Assembly: GCA_043808235.1 (NCBI GenBank)
Contig: JAZDFC010000111.1
Location: forward strand, 27,131-91,130
Source of the DNA: JAZDFC01 sp043808235
GTDB taxonomy: Bacteria > Bacteroidota > Ignavibacteria > Ignavibacteriales > Melioribacteraceae
Length of the DNA: 64,000 bases
Reading direction: 5' to 3'
The first letter of the stretch is position 1, and every line of letters starts with the position of its first letter. Positions 35,425-43,936 of the stretch are shown piece after piece. Made by a program: the position numbers and the translations under genes. The notes beneath the pieces were generated by a model. The model was not told the DNA's origin, did not search any database, and saw nothing but the letters and a program-made list of their open reading frames with translations.

Positions 35425-35796
35425 TTATCTATTAGATAAAATGTAAGCTAAGTACGTACCCGCTAAACACAAGAAAACACTTAGAAAAATATTTAGCGAC
35501 GCAAATAAAAATTCCGAATTCTTCATGAGATTAACTGTTTCCAAAGAGAAAGTAGAAAAGGTTGTAAATCCGCCGCAAAAACCTATTGTAAGAAATAATC
35601 GCATATTCTGACTTATTAATTCTTTATCGTATAGTCCAAATATTACAAAGCCAAGTATGAAGCTGCCGAGAAAATTAATAGTTAATGTTCCGTAAGGAAA
35701 ATTTGTCGGAAGGAATTTATAAACAAAATCCGAGAGCCAATAACGAAGTGCGCCGCCTATTGCCGCACCGGCAGATACGATTAGATATTTTATCAT
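35425..35796 (-). CDS. crcB: Fluoride exporter CrcB/Fluc
   Basis: A 123-residue protein with four transmembrane helices. The motifs are GGALRYWLSDF, GTLTINFLGSFILGF and TIGFCGGFTTFSTFS, all typical of Fluc channels that let fluoride leave the cell as dual-topology dimers. It is preceded by a fluoride riboswitch (35835-35881) and followed by DUF190. Confidence 0.97.
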   Translation of the reverse strand: MIKYLIVSAGAAIGGALRYWLSDFVYKFLPTNFPYGTLTINFLGSFILGFVIFGLYDKELISQNMRLFLTIGFCGGFTTFSTFSLETVNLMKNSEFLFASLNIFLSVFLCLAGTYLAYILSNR

Positions 35797-35834
35797 AACA
35801 CTGATTTCTCCAATTATTTCTATTACAAATATAA

Positions 35835-35881
35835 GTAGGAGTTATCAGCTGTTCAGCGGTTAATGGCGAACTCCATCACCC
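35835..35881 (-). promoter_or_regulatory. Fluoride riboswitch (crcB motif)
   Basis: The minus strand reads GGGTGATGGAGTTCGCC, then ATTAACCGCTGAACA, then GCTGATAACTCCTAC. This matches the crcB-motif consensus: the GG(N)GATGG start, the TCGCC closing of P1, the NNTAACCGC junction and the CTGATxACTCCTAC end that pairs back to the first loop. It ends 39 bases before the crcB start codon, and so it probably controls translation or a short-range terminator. Confidence 0.92.
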
Positions 35882-36036
35882 ATTCAAAAATAGAGAATAT
35901 TCTTTTTTACTGCAATTATAGTTTCATTTGAATGAAGGAGCGCTTTGATAAAATAATTTCCATTATAACTCTTTACCGGGCTGTTAATGCTTACCCCGTC
36001 TTTACGAATGTGTTGCATTACTCCGGGATTTACAGC

Positions 36037-36146
36037 GTGTGTGAAAATGTCGATTGTAGAGCGAGATTCATATCACTTCTTAAGAATTTGCAATATTCTT
36101 GAAGTTTTCATGAGCGAAATAAATTTCGCTCTACAATTTTCACACA
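36037..36146. repeat. Inverted-repeat element of about 110 bp
   Basis: GTGTGAAAAT (36039-36048) and TTGTAGAGCGA (36054-36064) on the left pair with TCGCTCTACAA (36126-36136) and TTTTCACAC (36137-36145) on the right, separated by an extra 5 bases on the left arm. It contains a smaller internal hairpin near 36080-36105. It lies between crcB and the SDR gene, in a 440-bp gap with no other gene; a 72-codon frame here is only the element read through. Confidence 0.6.
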
Positions 36147-36239
36147 GCATCTTTATCGAACGGAATAAAAATATTTCATTTGAAGACTTCTTCGGTTATT
36201 TTTGAAACGAATTAAAACAAGAATCATCGGGAGGATATT

Positions 36240-37223
36240 TTGAAAGTACTATTTATCGGCGGTACCGGAATTATTAGCTCGGCTTGTTCGCAACTCGCGT
36301 TGAACAGCGGCATTGATCTTTATTTACTGAATCGAGGTAAATCGTTTCGAGAATTGCCGAAAGGAGCAAAAGTACTGATTGGCGATATCCGGGATAAAAA
36401 TTCTGTTAAAGAAGTTTTGAATGATCACCGGTTTGATGTTGTAGTTAATTGGATTGCTTTCGATACAAACCATATCAAAACCGATTTGGAAATATTCAGC
36501 GGTATAACAAAACAATATATTTTTATCAGTTCGGCATCGGCATATCACACTCCTCCGCTCAGTTTGCCTGTAACAGAATCAACAGCGCTTTTTAATCCTT
36601 ACTGGGAATACTCCCGCAATAAAATTGCAAGCGAAGATATGCTTACTCACGCGCATCGCACCTCAGGTTTTCCGGCTACGATTGTGCGTCCTTCCCATAC
36701 TTACGATAAAACTTGTCTGCCGATGCACGGCGGCTACACTATTGTTAATAGGATGCGGCAGGGTAAAAAAGTAGTTGTACACGGCGACGGCACTTCACTC
36801 TGGGTACTTACCCATAATCGTGATTTTGCAAAAGCATTTATCGGATTGCTCGGCAATATTCATTCAATAGGCGAAACATATCACATTACATCGGATGAAG
36901 TTCTCACATGGAATCAAATCTTTGAAACTGTTGCCGACGCTGCCGGAACAAAAGCAGACATTGTTCACATTCCTTCCGATGTGATTGCGCAATACGATAA
37001 AGACTGGGGCGATAGTCTATTGGGTGATAAAACCCACAGTATGATTTTCGATAATACAAAAATAAAAAGAGCCGTACCGGGATTTACTGCAACAATTCCT
37101 TTCTCCAGTGGAACGAAAGAAATTATTCAATGGTACGATGCAAATCCGGCTCATCAAAAAATTAACTCCGGACTGGATGCAATGATAGATAAAATGATTA
37201 CTAACTTCAAAAAACTGTGGTAG
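36240..37223 (+). CDS. NAD-dependent epimerase/dehydratase (extended SDR)
   Basis: A 327-residue protein starting at TTG (GGGAGG 7 bases upstream). The NAD site is FIGGTGIISSAC, with LNRGKS and GDIRDKNS after it. VVVNWIAFD and SSASAYHTPP occupy the position of the catalytic Ser, and YWEYSRNKIASE carries the YxxxK (Tyr-Ser-Arg-Asn-Lys). C-terminal region: TYHITSDEVLTWNQIFE. It resembles the isoflavone-reductase or UDP-glucose-epimerase-like NAD enzymes found in plant-cell-wall utilisation regions, and probably acts in sugar metabolism in the cytoplasm. GH26 and GH5 genes follow. Confidence 0.85.
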   Translation: MKVLFIGGTGIISSACSQLALNSGIDLYLLNRGKSFRELPKGAKVLIGDIRDKNSVKEVLNDHRFDVVVNWIAFDTNHIKTDLEIFSGITKQYIFISSASAYHTPPLSLPVTESTALFNPYWEYSRNKIASEDMLTHAHRTSGFPATIVRPSHTYDKTCLPMHGGYTIVNRMRQGKKVVVHGDGTSLWVLTHNRDFAKAFIGLLGNIHSIGETYHITSDEVLTWNQIFETVADAAGTKADIVHIPSDVIAQYDKDWGDSLLGDKTHSMIFDNTKIKRAVPGFTATIPFSSGTKEIIQWYDANPAHQKINSGLDAMIDKMITNFKKLW

Positions 37224-37260
37224 GATATTACTTATACATTGATAAAAGATTTATGATGGC

Positions 37261-37377
37261 TGATTTAAGATTGACGATAGAAGATTGTTGATTTTTGATT
37301 TTCAAAGAAAATTCCTAAATCCAAAATCGATAATCAATATTCGTAAATCGAAAAGACTTGATTTAGGATTGACGATA
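37261..37377. repeat. Two copies of a 19-base unit, TGATTTARGATTGACGATA
   Basis: Copies lie at 37261-37279 and 37359-37377 with one difference (A/G), in the spacer before the GH26 gene. Confidence 0.6.
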
Positions 37378-37430
37378 TAATCATAGGAAATTATTTTCGA
37401 TATTTTACTTTCTATATAGGAGTCTGTTTT

Positions 37431-38495
37431 ATGAGAATGAAACATCTAATTTCACTCTCCGTTTTTATATTTCTATTTTCTTCATCAATTAAATCCGCAA
37501 TCACTCCCGCAGATTCAATTAGTCCGGTAACACCAAATGCATCACCCGAGGCTGTGGAATTGTTAAATTATATCCACAGTATTTCCGGCAACCATACACT
37601 TGCGGGACAACACTGCCAGCCTGTTTACGGTTCACTCCGGCTTTCGGTAATTCACAGATATATGCACGCTTACCCGGCTTTGTACGGACAGGATTTCGGA
37701 TTCGATGTGCCAGGCTATATCGATGGAATAAATTTCCGTCAGCGGAATATTGATGAGATCATTTTAAAACACCGCGATGGCTTCATCATTACGTTAATGT
37801 GGCATGCAGTCCCACCTACCAAGGATGAACCCGTTTCTTTCTGGGAAGATATTCAAGGAGAAGTCAGCGATGAAGAATGGGATTCGCTTATCACTCCGGG
37901 AACAAAAATTAATGAACGATGGAAATCGCAAGTTGATGTGATTGCGTGGTTTCTTAAACAACTGCGTGAAGCGCATGTGCCTGTTCTCTGGCGGCCGTAT
38001 CATGAAATGAATGGAGGATGGTTTTGGTGGGGTAAGAAAGACGGCGAAGACGGATACAAAAAGTTATGGCGCATGCTGTTTGACCGGTTAGTAAACTTCC
38101 ACAAATTGAATAACCTGATTTGGGTTTACAACACAAATGAAGTCAAATTTTGGGTTGATTCGCATGTTGAATATTATCCCGGCGATGATGTTGTTGACAT
38201 CCTTGCAACAGATGTTTATACAGAGGGATTCAGTGAATCGAACTATGAGGAATTATTGGAATTAGCGGGAAATAAACCGATCGCGCTCGGCGAAGTTGGC
38301 AGAATTCCTTCAATGGATATTTTGGAGGATCAGCCCCGCTGGGTTTGGTTTATGCAATGGGGCGATCCTGAAAGCGGTATGCGGGACCCGGAAACAATGA
38401 GCAACGCTTACAAAAGTGATCAAGTAATTACGCTGGAAGAATTGCCATGGGTGAAGATTGAAAATCCTAAAATTCATTCCCCGATTATTAAATAA
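37431..38495 (+). CDS. Secreted GH26 beta-mannanase
   Basis: A 354-residue secreted glycanase. After the signal peptide, residues about 35-345 are a GH26 barrel: LWRPYHEMNGGWFWWG contains the acid/base Glu, and IALGEVGRIPS the nucleophile Glu. YIHSISGNHTLAGQHCQP and WVYNTNEVKFW are also typical. GH26 enzymes cut beta-1,4-mannan internally. The start ATG at 37431 has GGAG 9 bases upstream. There is no sorting domain. The adjacent GH5 and SDR genes point to a mannan-degrading set, but there is no SusCD pair. Confidence 0.92.
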   Translation: MRMKHLISLSVFIFLFSSSIKSAITPADSISPVTPNASPEAVELLNYIHSISGNHTLAGQHCQPVYGSLRLSVIHRYMHAYPALYGQDFGFDVPGYIDGINFRQRNIDEIILKHRDGFIITLMWHAVPPTKDEPVSFWEDIQGEVSDEEWDSLITPGTKINERWKSQVDVIAWFLKQLREAHVPVLWRPYHEMNGGWFWWGKKDGEDGYKKLWRMLFDRLVNFHKLNNLIWVYNTNEVKFWVDSHVEYYPGDDVVDILATDVYTEGFSESNYEELLELAGNKPIALGEVGRIPSMDILEDQPRWVWFMQWGDPESGMRDPETMSNAYKSDQVITLEELPWVKIENPKIHSPIIK

Positions 38496-38540
38496 AACAA
38501 TTTATCATCTGTGATATTTTACACAAATGGAGATTCTAAA

Positions 38541-39602
38541 ATGAAAAACTGTTTACAATTATTTGTCGTACTGCTTAGCATGATTATGCTTACAGTATTA
38601 ACCTCTGCCCAAGAGAAAAGTAAACGATGGTATGAAGAGGGAAGGTGGGAATGGCCAAAACCGGATCCCAATGTAAAAACTCTTCCTCTTATTTCGGTAA
38701 AAGGAAATAAATTTGTCAACGCCTCCGGCGATACGATTCTATTCAAAGGGATTGCTATTTCAGATCCCGATAAACTCGAAGGGCAGGGACATTGGAGCAA
38801 ACTTCATTTTGAAAAAGTGAAAGAAATGGGAGCTACTCTTGTCCGCATTCCGATTCATCCGATTGCATGGCGCGAGAGAACTCCCGATGTATATTTGAAA
38901 TTACTCGACCAGGCGGTTACATGGTGTTCGGAACTTGGAATGTATGTAATTCTCGATTGGCATTCGATAGGCAATCTTGTAATGGAATTATTCCAGAATC
39001 CGATGTACAACACCTCGCAAACGGAAACATTTGAATTTTGGCGGACAATTGCCGCTCATTTTCGCGGGCATAATACGGTTGCGTTCTACGAAATATTTAA
39101 TGAGCCGACTAACTTCAACGGTATGCTGGGAACCATGGCATGGAGTGAATGGCAGGAAATGAATGAGAAAATAATCAACCTTATCCGTGCATATGATAAA
39201 GAAAAAATTCCGATTGTATCCGGGTTTGATTGGGCTTATGATTTGGGTCCGCTGCACTCAGCACCGATAAATGCCGATGGAATTGCTTATGCAACTCATC
39301 CGTATTCAAACAAAAGATCGGAGCCGTGGGAACCGAAGTGGGAAGAGAATTTTGGATTTGCAGCCAACCGTTTTCCCGTAATCGCCACCGAGTTCGGATT
39401 TAATTTAAAGGACGACGAAGTAATTGATGATAATCATTACGCCAACCGGATAACAAGATTTCTTGAAAGAAAAGGAATTAGCTGGGTATGCTGGGTATTT
39501 GAACCGGACTGGCATCCGCAAATGTTGAAATCATGGAATTACGATTTGACGGGGTGCGGTGAGTTTTTCAAAATGGCGCTGCACCGGGAGATTGCCAAAT
39601 AA
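38541..39602 (+). CDS. Secreted GH5 glycoside hydrolase (endo-glucanase/mannanase)
   Basis: The ATG at 38541, 9 bases after GGAG, begins the signal peptide (MKNCLQLFVVLLSMIML); the frame extends a little further upstream without a signal. The 353-residue product has the GH5 pattern: GATLVRIPIHP, LDWHSIGN, FYEIFNEPTNF (acid/base Glu), DGIAYATHPYS and VIATEFGFN (nucleophile Glu). It probably cuts beta-1,4-linked glucan or mannan outside the cell. The gene lies 45 bp after the GH26 gene stop and is probably in the same transcript. Confidence 0.92.
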   Translation: MKNCLQLFVVLLSMIMLTVLTSAQEKSKRWYEEGRWEWPKPDPNVKTLPLISVKGNKFVNASGDTILFKGIAISDPDKLEGQGHWSKLHFEKVKEMGATLVRIPIHPIAWRERTPDVYLKLLDQAVTWCSELGMYVILDWHSIGNLVMELFQNPMYNTSQTETFEFWRTIAAHFRGHNTVAFYEIFNEPTNFNGMLGTMAWSEWQEMNEKIINLIRAYDKEKIPIVSGFDWAYDLGPLHSAPINADGIAYATHPYSNKRSEPWEPKWEENFGFAANRFPVIATEFGFNLKDDEVIDDNHYANRITRFLERKGISWVCWVFEPDWHPQMLKSWNYDLTGCGEFFKMALHREIAK

Positions 39603-39711
39603 GTTTTATTAATGAAAGACATAAAATTAGCTTCACTATACTTTGTTACGGCCTATCAATGGATTAGTGAGATGTATACTATGAAGAAATTGTTTCTCGG
39701 TATTTTTTTTC

Positions 39712-39811
39712 TGAACTCAACAAAACCGGGATCCTATTATATTTCTTGGTGACTTTGTGCCCTCGTGGCAATTTTAATAAACGCCACAAAGGCTCGAAGA
39801 CACTAAGAATT
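39712..39811 (-). repeat. Dispersed 98-100-bp repeat, copy B
   Basis: It is the inverted match of 29150-29247 (TGAACTCAACAAAACCGGGA to CGCCACAAAGGCTCGAAGAC). It sits in the 400-bp gene-free gap before the first toxin-antitoxin pair. The rest of the gap (39812-40001) has no gene. Confidence 0.75.
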
Positions 39812-40001
39812 GTACCGATAAAATAATTATTAAGTCAACTTCGACTTTATGGCAAGATCCAAAAACTAATTTATTGTAAGTATACCCCGCGTGTCCGATG
39901 AATGGGAACGAGGCGGAACAAAATGCCGGCAGAACTAATTTGTTTTTATTGGGGATTGAATTATTTTTGAGATATTACAAATGGTAATACCGGAGAATCA
40001 A

Positions 40002-40247
40002 ATGGCAACAACAGCTAAAATTGCTATTTCAATTGATAAAAAGATTTTGAATAGAATTGATAGATTAGTCGAAAAAAAAATGTTTACTAATCGAAGTAAA
40101 GCTATTCAAACTGCAATCGAGGAAAAAATATCTAAACTTGATAAATCCCGATTGGCAATTGAAAGCGCTAAACTAAATAAAACAGAAGAGCAGCAATTAG
40201 CGGAAGAAATTTCACAAACGGATTTGACAGAATGGCCCGAATATTAA
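40002..40247 (+). CDS. Type II antitoxin, ribbon-helix-helix (MazE-like partner)
   Basis: An 81-residue protein starting MATTAKIAISIDKK at 40002 (GGAG 7 bases upstream; the frame starts at 39981). The N-terminus is a ribbon-helix-helix strand and helix pair (AIQTAIEEKIS), with an acidic toxin-binding C-terminus (LAEEISQTDLTEWPEY). It overlaps the following MazF-like toxin gene by 16 bases, as is typical. It binds its own promoter and neutralises the toxin. Confidence 0.9.
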   Translation: MATTAKIAISIDKKILNRIDRLVEKKMFTNRSKAIQTAIEEKISKLDKSRLAIESAKLNKTEEQQLAEEISQTDLTEWPEY

Positions 40248-40570
40248 GAGGTGATATAGTCTGGGCAAATTTGGATCCTGCTATTGGAAATGAACAAGCT
40301 GGCAAAAGACCAGTCTTGATATTAAGCCATACTGTTTTTAATGAGAATTCCGGAACAGTTATAGCCGTAGCCTTAACAAGCAAAGAACAAAAGGCTGGAT
40401 TTCCGCTCACACTGGAAATTAACTCCAAAAACCTTCCGAAGAAATCCTGGATAAAAATTAGCCAAATAAGAACACTATCAATAAACAGAGTAGGTGAAAA
40501 AATAACTCATCTCAAGGAAGAAGAATTAATTCATGTGATTGAAGGACTTAATGAAATAATTGGCGGCTAA
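40232..40570 (+). CDS. MazF/PemK-type mRNA interferase toxin
   Basis: A 112-residue protein: MARILRGDIVWANLDPAIGNEQAGKRPVLI (the conserved RPVL stretch) and WIKISQIRTLSINRVG. This is the PemK/MazF fold that cuts RNA at short sequences. It overlaps the antitoxin gene by 16 bases. Confidence 0.93.
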   Translation: MARILRGDIVWANLDPAIGNEQAGKRPVLILSHTVFNENSGTVIAVALTSKEQKAGFPLTLEINSKNLPKKSWIKISQIRTLSINRVGEKITHLKEEELIHVIEGLNEIIGG

Positions 40571-40587
40571 CTTCTATACGGCTAAAT

Positions 40588-40636
40588 AATGCCGGACACA
40601 TCCGACAAAAAAAAGCCGGACAGGTCCGGCAATCGG
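40588..40636. repeat. CGGACAGG-family repeat, palindromic GCCGGACAGGTCCGGC
   Basis: GCCGGACACATCCGAC is followed by GCCGGACAGGTCCGGC (about 40615-40630), a 16-base perfect palindrome, and AATCGGCTTT. It is related to the units at 8383, 8996, 10421, 43990 and 50874. Confidence 0.65.
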
Positions 40637-40847
40637 CTTTGGCTACTAATGTTTTCTCAAATTGGATATCGCTACCAAACATATTTTGAAAGATAACTGG
40701 TGAAGTAACTCGAACATTTTACAGCAACACAGTTCTTGGTTTGTATCAAATTCGAAAACTTCACAGTTTTATTGTTAGTAAATCTTTTCTTGGTTTTCGA
40801 AAATTTTAAGATATATTTTTACGAACCGTCATATGGAGTTAAAACCA

Positions 40848-42455
40848 ATGTTGGAAGAGGAAAAAATACTTGCCGAATTAGAATCACTTCGAGAGAAGAA
40901 TAAAGACTTAGAAAAAGAAATCGAAAAATTAAGGACATCGGAAAAAGAATTGAAGCATGAAAAACTTTTAATGAATGCCCTTATGGACAACATTCCGGAA
41001 AGTATTTATTTTAAGGACAGGCAGTGTCGTTTAATAAAGATTAACAGCAAAATGTTTCAAGATCTGAAATTGGATGATATGAGCCAGGTAATTGGAAAAA
41101 CCGATGTGGAATTATTTGGCGAAGAATTTGGAAGACAAACATTAGCCGAAGATTTAAAGCTAATTGAAACTGCAAAACCAATTGTTGGATTAATGGAAAG
41201 TAGAAATTTGGAAGACGGTGGAATCAATTGGACTCTGACCGATAAAGTGCCCATACGCGATGAGAATGGTCAGGTTGTTGGACTTGTTGGAATTACCCGC
41301 GAGATAAATGAATTTATTAAATTGCAAGAAGAGCGGGAACATGAAAGGAGTCTCTTGAGAACCTTAATAGATAACATCCCTGATTATATCTACATGAAAA
41401 ACATTGAAGGTAAATTTATTATTGCCAACAACGCCGTGGTGGATCAATTCGGTTTTGAGTCGCAGAATGAGTTAATTGGAAAATCTGATTTTGATTTTTT
41501 CCCGGCTGAACTTGTGGAAAAATATTTTGCCGATGAACAATGGATTCTTAAATCGGGAAAAGGGATATATAATTTCGAAGGTCCCACGATTGACAATAGC
41601 AAAGAAAATATAAATAGATGGATTACAACCACCAAAGTACCGTTTCGTGATGTTCATGGTAATATGATGGGATTCCTCGGGATTAGTCGGGATATAACCG
41701 AACGCAAAGAAATAGAAGAAAAACTATATAAAGCGCTTGAAGAACTGAAAGAACTGAATAAAACAAAAGATAAATTTTTCTCTATTATAGCGCATGATAT
41801 GAGAAGTCCGTTTGTTGGATTGATTGGATATTCGGAAATATTATCAAACGAATTCAGCACATTATCCGAGGAAGAAAAAATATCCTTTATCAAGAGTATC
41901 GATGAACTTAGCCACAATGCTTACAACCTTTTAGAAAATTTGCTGGAATGGTCCAGAATTCAAACCGGTAGAATCATTTGCAAGCCGATTAATTTTAATC
42001 TCAGCGCAGAATTAATTCCCACAATTACACTGTTAACTCAAACGGCTGAGAACAAAGATATTACACTCGATAGTTTTATTGACAATGATATTTTCGTAAG
42101 AGCAGATATAAATATGCTGCCTACAATTGTAAGAAATCTTGTATCGAATGCAATTAAATTTACACGCCCGGGAGGGAATATTACAATTACCTCGCGCATC
42201 ATTGATGATGTTGTTGAATTATCAATTAGCGATACAGGAGTTGGAATAAAGGCAGAGGCTCTTAAAAATCTTTTCAAGTTAGATAAAAGCATTAGCACAA
42301 AAGGGACTGCAAATGAGGAAGGATCAGGATTAGGATTGTGCCTATGCAAAGAAATGGTTCAGATGAATGGCGGAAATATTTGGGTCGAAAGCGAACCGGG
42401 TGTAGGCTCAACATTTTTATTCACCGTCCCAATTCAAAACTCTATAAATTCATAG
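40848..42455 (+). CDS. Soluble PAS-PAS histidine kinase
   Basis: A 535-residue protein. I start at ATG 40848 because GGAG lies 9 bases before it; ATG 40833 is also open. A charged coiled coil (residues about 5-40) is followed by two PAS domains (about 45-155 and 170-285; SIYFKDRQCRLIKINSKMF and DYIYMKNIEGKFIIANN), then HisKA (FSIIAHDMRSPFVGLIGYSE) and HATPase (NLVSNAIKFTRPGG, SDTGVGI, GSGLGLCLCKEM). No transmembrane helix is visible, so it is a cytoplasmic sensor. There is no adjacent response regulator. It lies among toxin-antitoxin genes and may be an orphan kinase. Confidence 0.93.
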   Translation: MLEEEKILAELESLREKNKDLEKEIEKLRTSEKELKHEKLLMNALMDNIPESIYFKDRQCRLIKINSKMFQDLKLDDMSQVIGKTDVELFGEEFGRQTLAEDLKLIETAKPIVGLMESRNLEDGGINWTLTDKVPIRDENGQVVGLVGITREINEFIKLQEEREHERSLLRTLIDNIPDYIYMKNIEGKFIIANNAVVDQFGFESQNELIGKSDFDFFPAELVEKYFADEQWILKSGKGIYNFEGPTIDNSKENINRWITTTKVPFRDVHGNMMGFLGISRDITERKEIEEKLYKALEELKELNKTKDKFFSIIAHDMRSPFVGLIGYSEILSNEFSTLSEEEKISFIKSIDELSHNAYNLLENLLEWSRIQTGRIICKPINFNLSAELIPTITLLTQTAENKDITLDSFIDNDIFVRADINMLPTIVRNLVSNAIKFTRPGGNITITSRIIDDVVELSISDTGVGIKAEALKNLFKLDKSISTKGTANEEGSGLGLCLCKEMVQMNGGNIWVESEPGVGSTFLFTVPIQNSINS

Positions 42456-42577
42456 CGGCATTGTTTAGGGCGTGAGATATATAAAATAAATACTGTTTGT
42501 TCTTTAGAATATTTTACATAAAATGTTTATGTGTAAGTTAAAAATATTATCTCACGCCCTGAAGTTTTCGGGGTTGG

Positions 42578-42889
42578 TTAAAAAAGGAGAGATTTATAAT
42601 TTCTTGCACCGTGAAGCATTCTATGAATCAGAATTGTTCTTTTTTCTATTGTATAAAAAATAATGTAGTTCTCAATTATCAAATATCTGTATCCAAGTAG
42701 TTTGAGATCAGAGTCGCTTGGAGATTTACCTAATAAAGGATTATCAGCAAGTAATTCTAAGTTTTTTTCAATTTTGTTAGCTAGATTCAAGGCGGCTTTG
42801 TTATTGTCGGCGGCAATGAAGGAGATTATTTCAGTAAAATCTTCCTCGGCAATACTTAAAAGTCGAACGCTAAAATTATTTTTGCTCAT
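42578..42889 (-). CDS. RelE/ParE-family toxin
   Basis: A 103-residue protein: FSVRLLSIAEEDFTEIISFIAADN, LADNPLLGKSP, and LGYRYLIIENYIIFYTIEKRTILIHRMLHGARNY, the standard ParE/RelE C-terminal pattern. It overlaps the antitoxin gene by 14 bases and is transcribed after it. Confidence 0.92.
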   Translation of the reverse strand: MSKNNFSVRLLSIAEEDFTEIISFIAADNNKAALNLANKIEKNLELLADNPLLGKSPSDSDLKLLGYRYLIIENYIIFYTIEKRTILIHRMLHGARNYKSLLF

Positions 42890-43148
42890 TTATCATTGTC
42901 CGGATTCTTGTCATCACTTGTTTAAGACTGTTTCCGGTATCACCGGCTGATTTTTGTTTTTGGGCAATTGATAATTTTGAAAGCAAATCAAGTTTTAGTT
43001 GCATCTTGGAATAATGATTCATTGACATGACAACTAGATCACCTTCGCCGTTTTTAGTGATATAGATTGGTTCATTAGAATCGTTTGCGAGTTTTGAAAT
43101 CTCATTTGATTTGTTTCTTAAATCTGATATGGGTTTTATTATTGGCAT
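42876..43148 (-). CDS. Phd/YefM-family antitoxin
   Basis: A 90-residue protein with the N-terminal Phd fold: PISDLRNKSNEISKLANDSN, then EPIYITKNGEGDLVVMSM and MNHYSKM. It represses its own operon and blocks the RelE-type toxin encoded next. Confidence 0.92.
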   Translation of the reverse strand: MPIIKPISDLRNKSNEISKLANDSNEPIYITKNGEGDLVVMSMNHYSKMQLKLDLLSKLSIAQKQKSAGDTGNSLKQVMTRIRTMINEQK

Positions 43149-43339
43149 AGTTCTTACTCTTTAATTTAGCTATGTCAATATTATGATATAATTATGATAA
43201 ATGCAAGGACGCAATTTAACGCGGATCAAGCTGACCGCGACACTGTTATATTTGCTGTAAAATGTATTGATAACTAATGTTGAGGTTCCTATATTGGGCT
43301 TGTAAATAAGAGTCAATAAAGGAACTATTCGAGGTTAGA

Positions 43340-43573
43340 ATGCAACAAGCTAAAATAAGTTTTGATGAGAACCACATAATCTTTTTAAATAAGTATCAAG
43401 AACTTGGCTTTAAAGATAAAAGTTCATTAGTACGTTCTGCTATTGAGGAATTTATTAAATCAGTAGAAAAACATAAATTGGCAAAATCGGCTAAACTTTA
43501 TGCTGAGATTTATAAAGAAGATTCTGAATTAAGGGATTTAACAAACTTAGCAATTGAAGATTGGCCTAAATGA
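43340..43573 (+). CDS. Type II antitoxin, ribbon-helix-helix
   Basis: A 77-residue protein: KISFDENHIIFLNKYQEL and SLVRSAIEEFIK form a ribbon-helix-helix-like N-terminus, with acidic toxin-binding tail DLTNLAIEDWPK. Its ending resembles that of the first antitoxin (TDLTEWPEY). It overlaps the next gene by 4 bases. Confidence 0.85.
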   Translation: MQQAKISFDENHIIFLNKYQELGFKDKSSLVRSAIEEFIKSVEKHKLAKSAKLYAEIYKEDSELRDLTNLAIEDWPK

Positions 43574-43926
43574 AATCGATTAAAAGAGGGATGGTCATTG
43601 ATATAGATTTAAATCCAGTAAAAGGATCTGAAGCCGGGAAGATAAGACCCTGTATTGTTGTTACTAATGATGTTTACAATCAAATTATTCCAGTAATTCA
43701 AGTTGTTCCAATAACATCTTGGAATGATAAAAAAGCCGAAATACATACTAACGTTTTCTTAGAACCATCAAAAGAAAATGGACTTACAAAGAAATCCATC
43801 GCAGACTGCCTCCAGACAAGACCAATTGTATACCAGTATAGATTAGTTAAAATTCGTGGTCAACTTTCAGATAACAAGCTTACTGAAATAGATAGAGCAT
43901 TGAAATTAGTTTTTGATTTAATGTAA
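43570..43926 (+). CDS. MazF/PemK-type toxin, second copy
   Basis: A 118-residue protein: KRGMVIDIDLNPVKGSEAGKIRPCIVV, VVPITSW and TRPIVYQYRLVKIRGQL. It has the MazF fold and overlaps its antitoxin by 4 bases. It is different enough from the first MazF copy to be a separate system. Confidence 0.92.
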   Translation: MKSIKRGMVIDIDLNPVKGSEAGKIRPCIVVTNDVYNQIIPVIQVVPITSWNDKKAEIHTNVFLEPSKENGLTKKSIADCLQTRPIVYQYRLVKIRGQLSDNKLTEIDRALKLVFDLM

Positions 43927-43936
43927 GCGAAAGCAA

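Noticed and set aside
35987..36205. 72-codon ORF before the SDR gene
   Set aside because: It reads through the inverted-repeat element and lacks a start signal.
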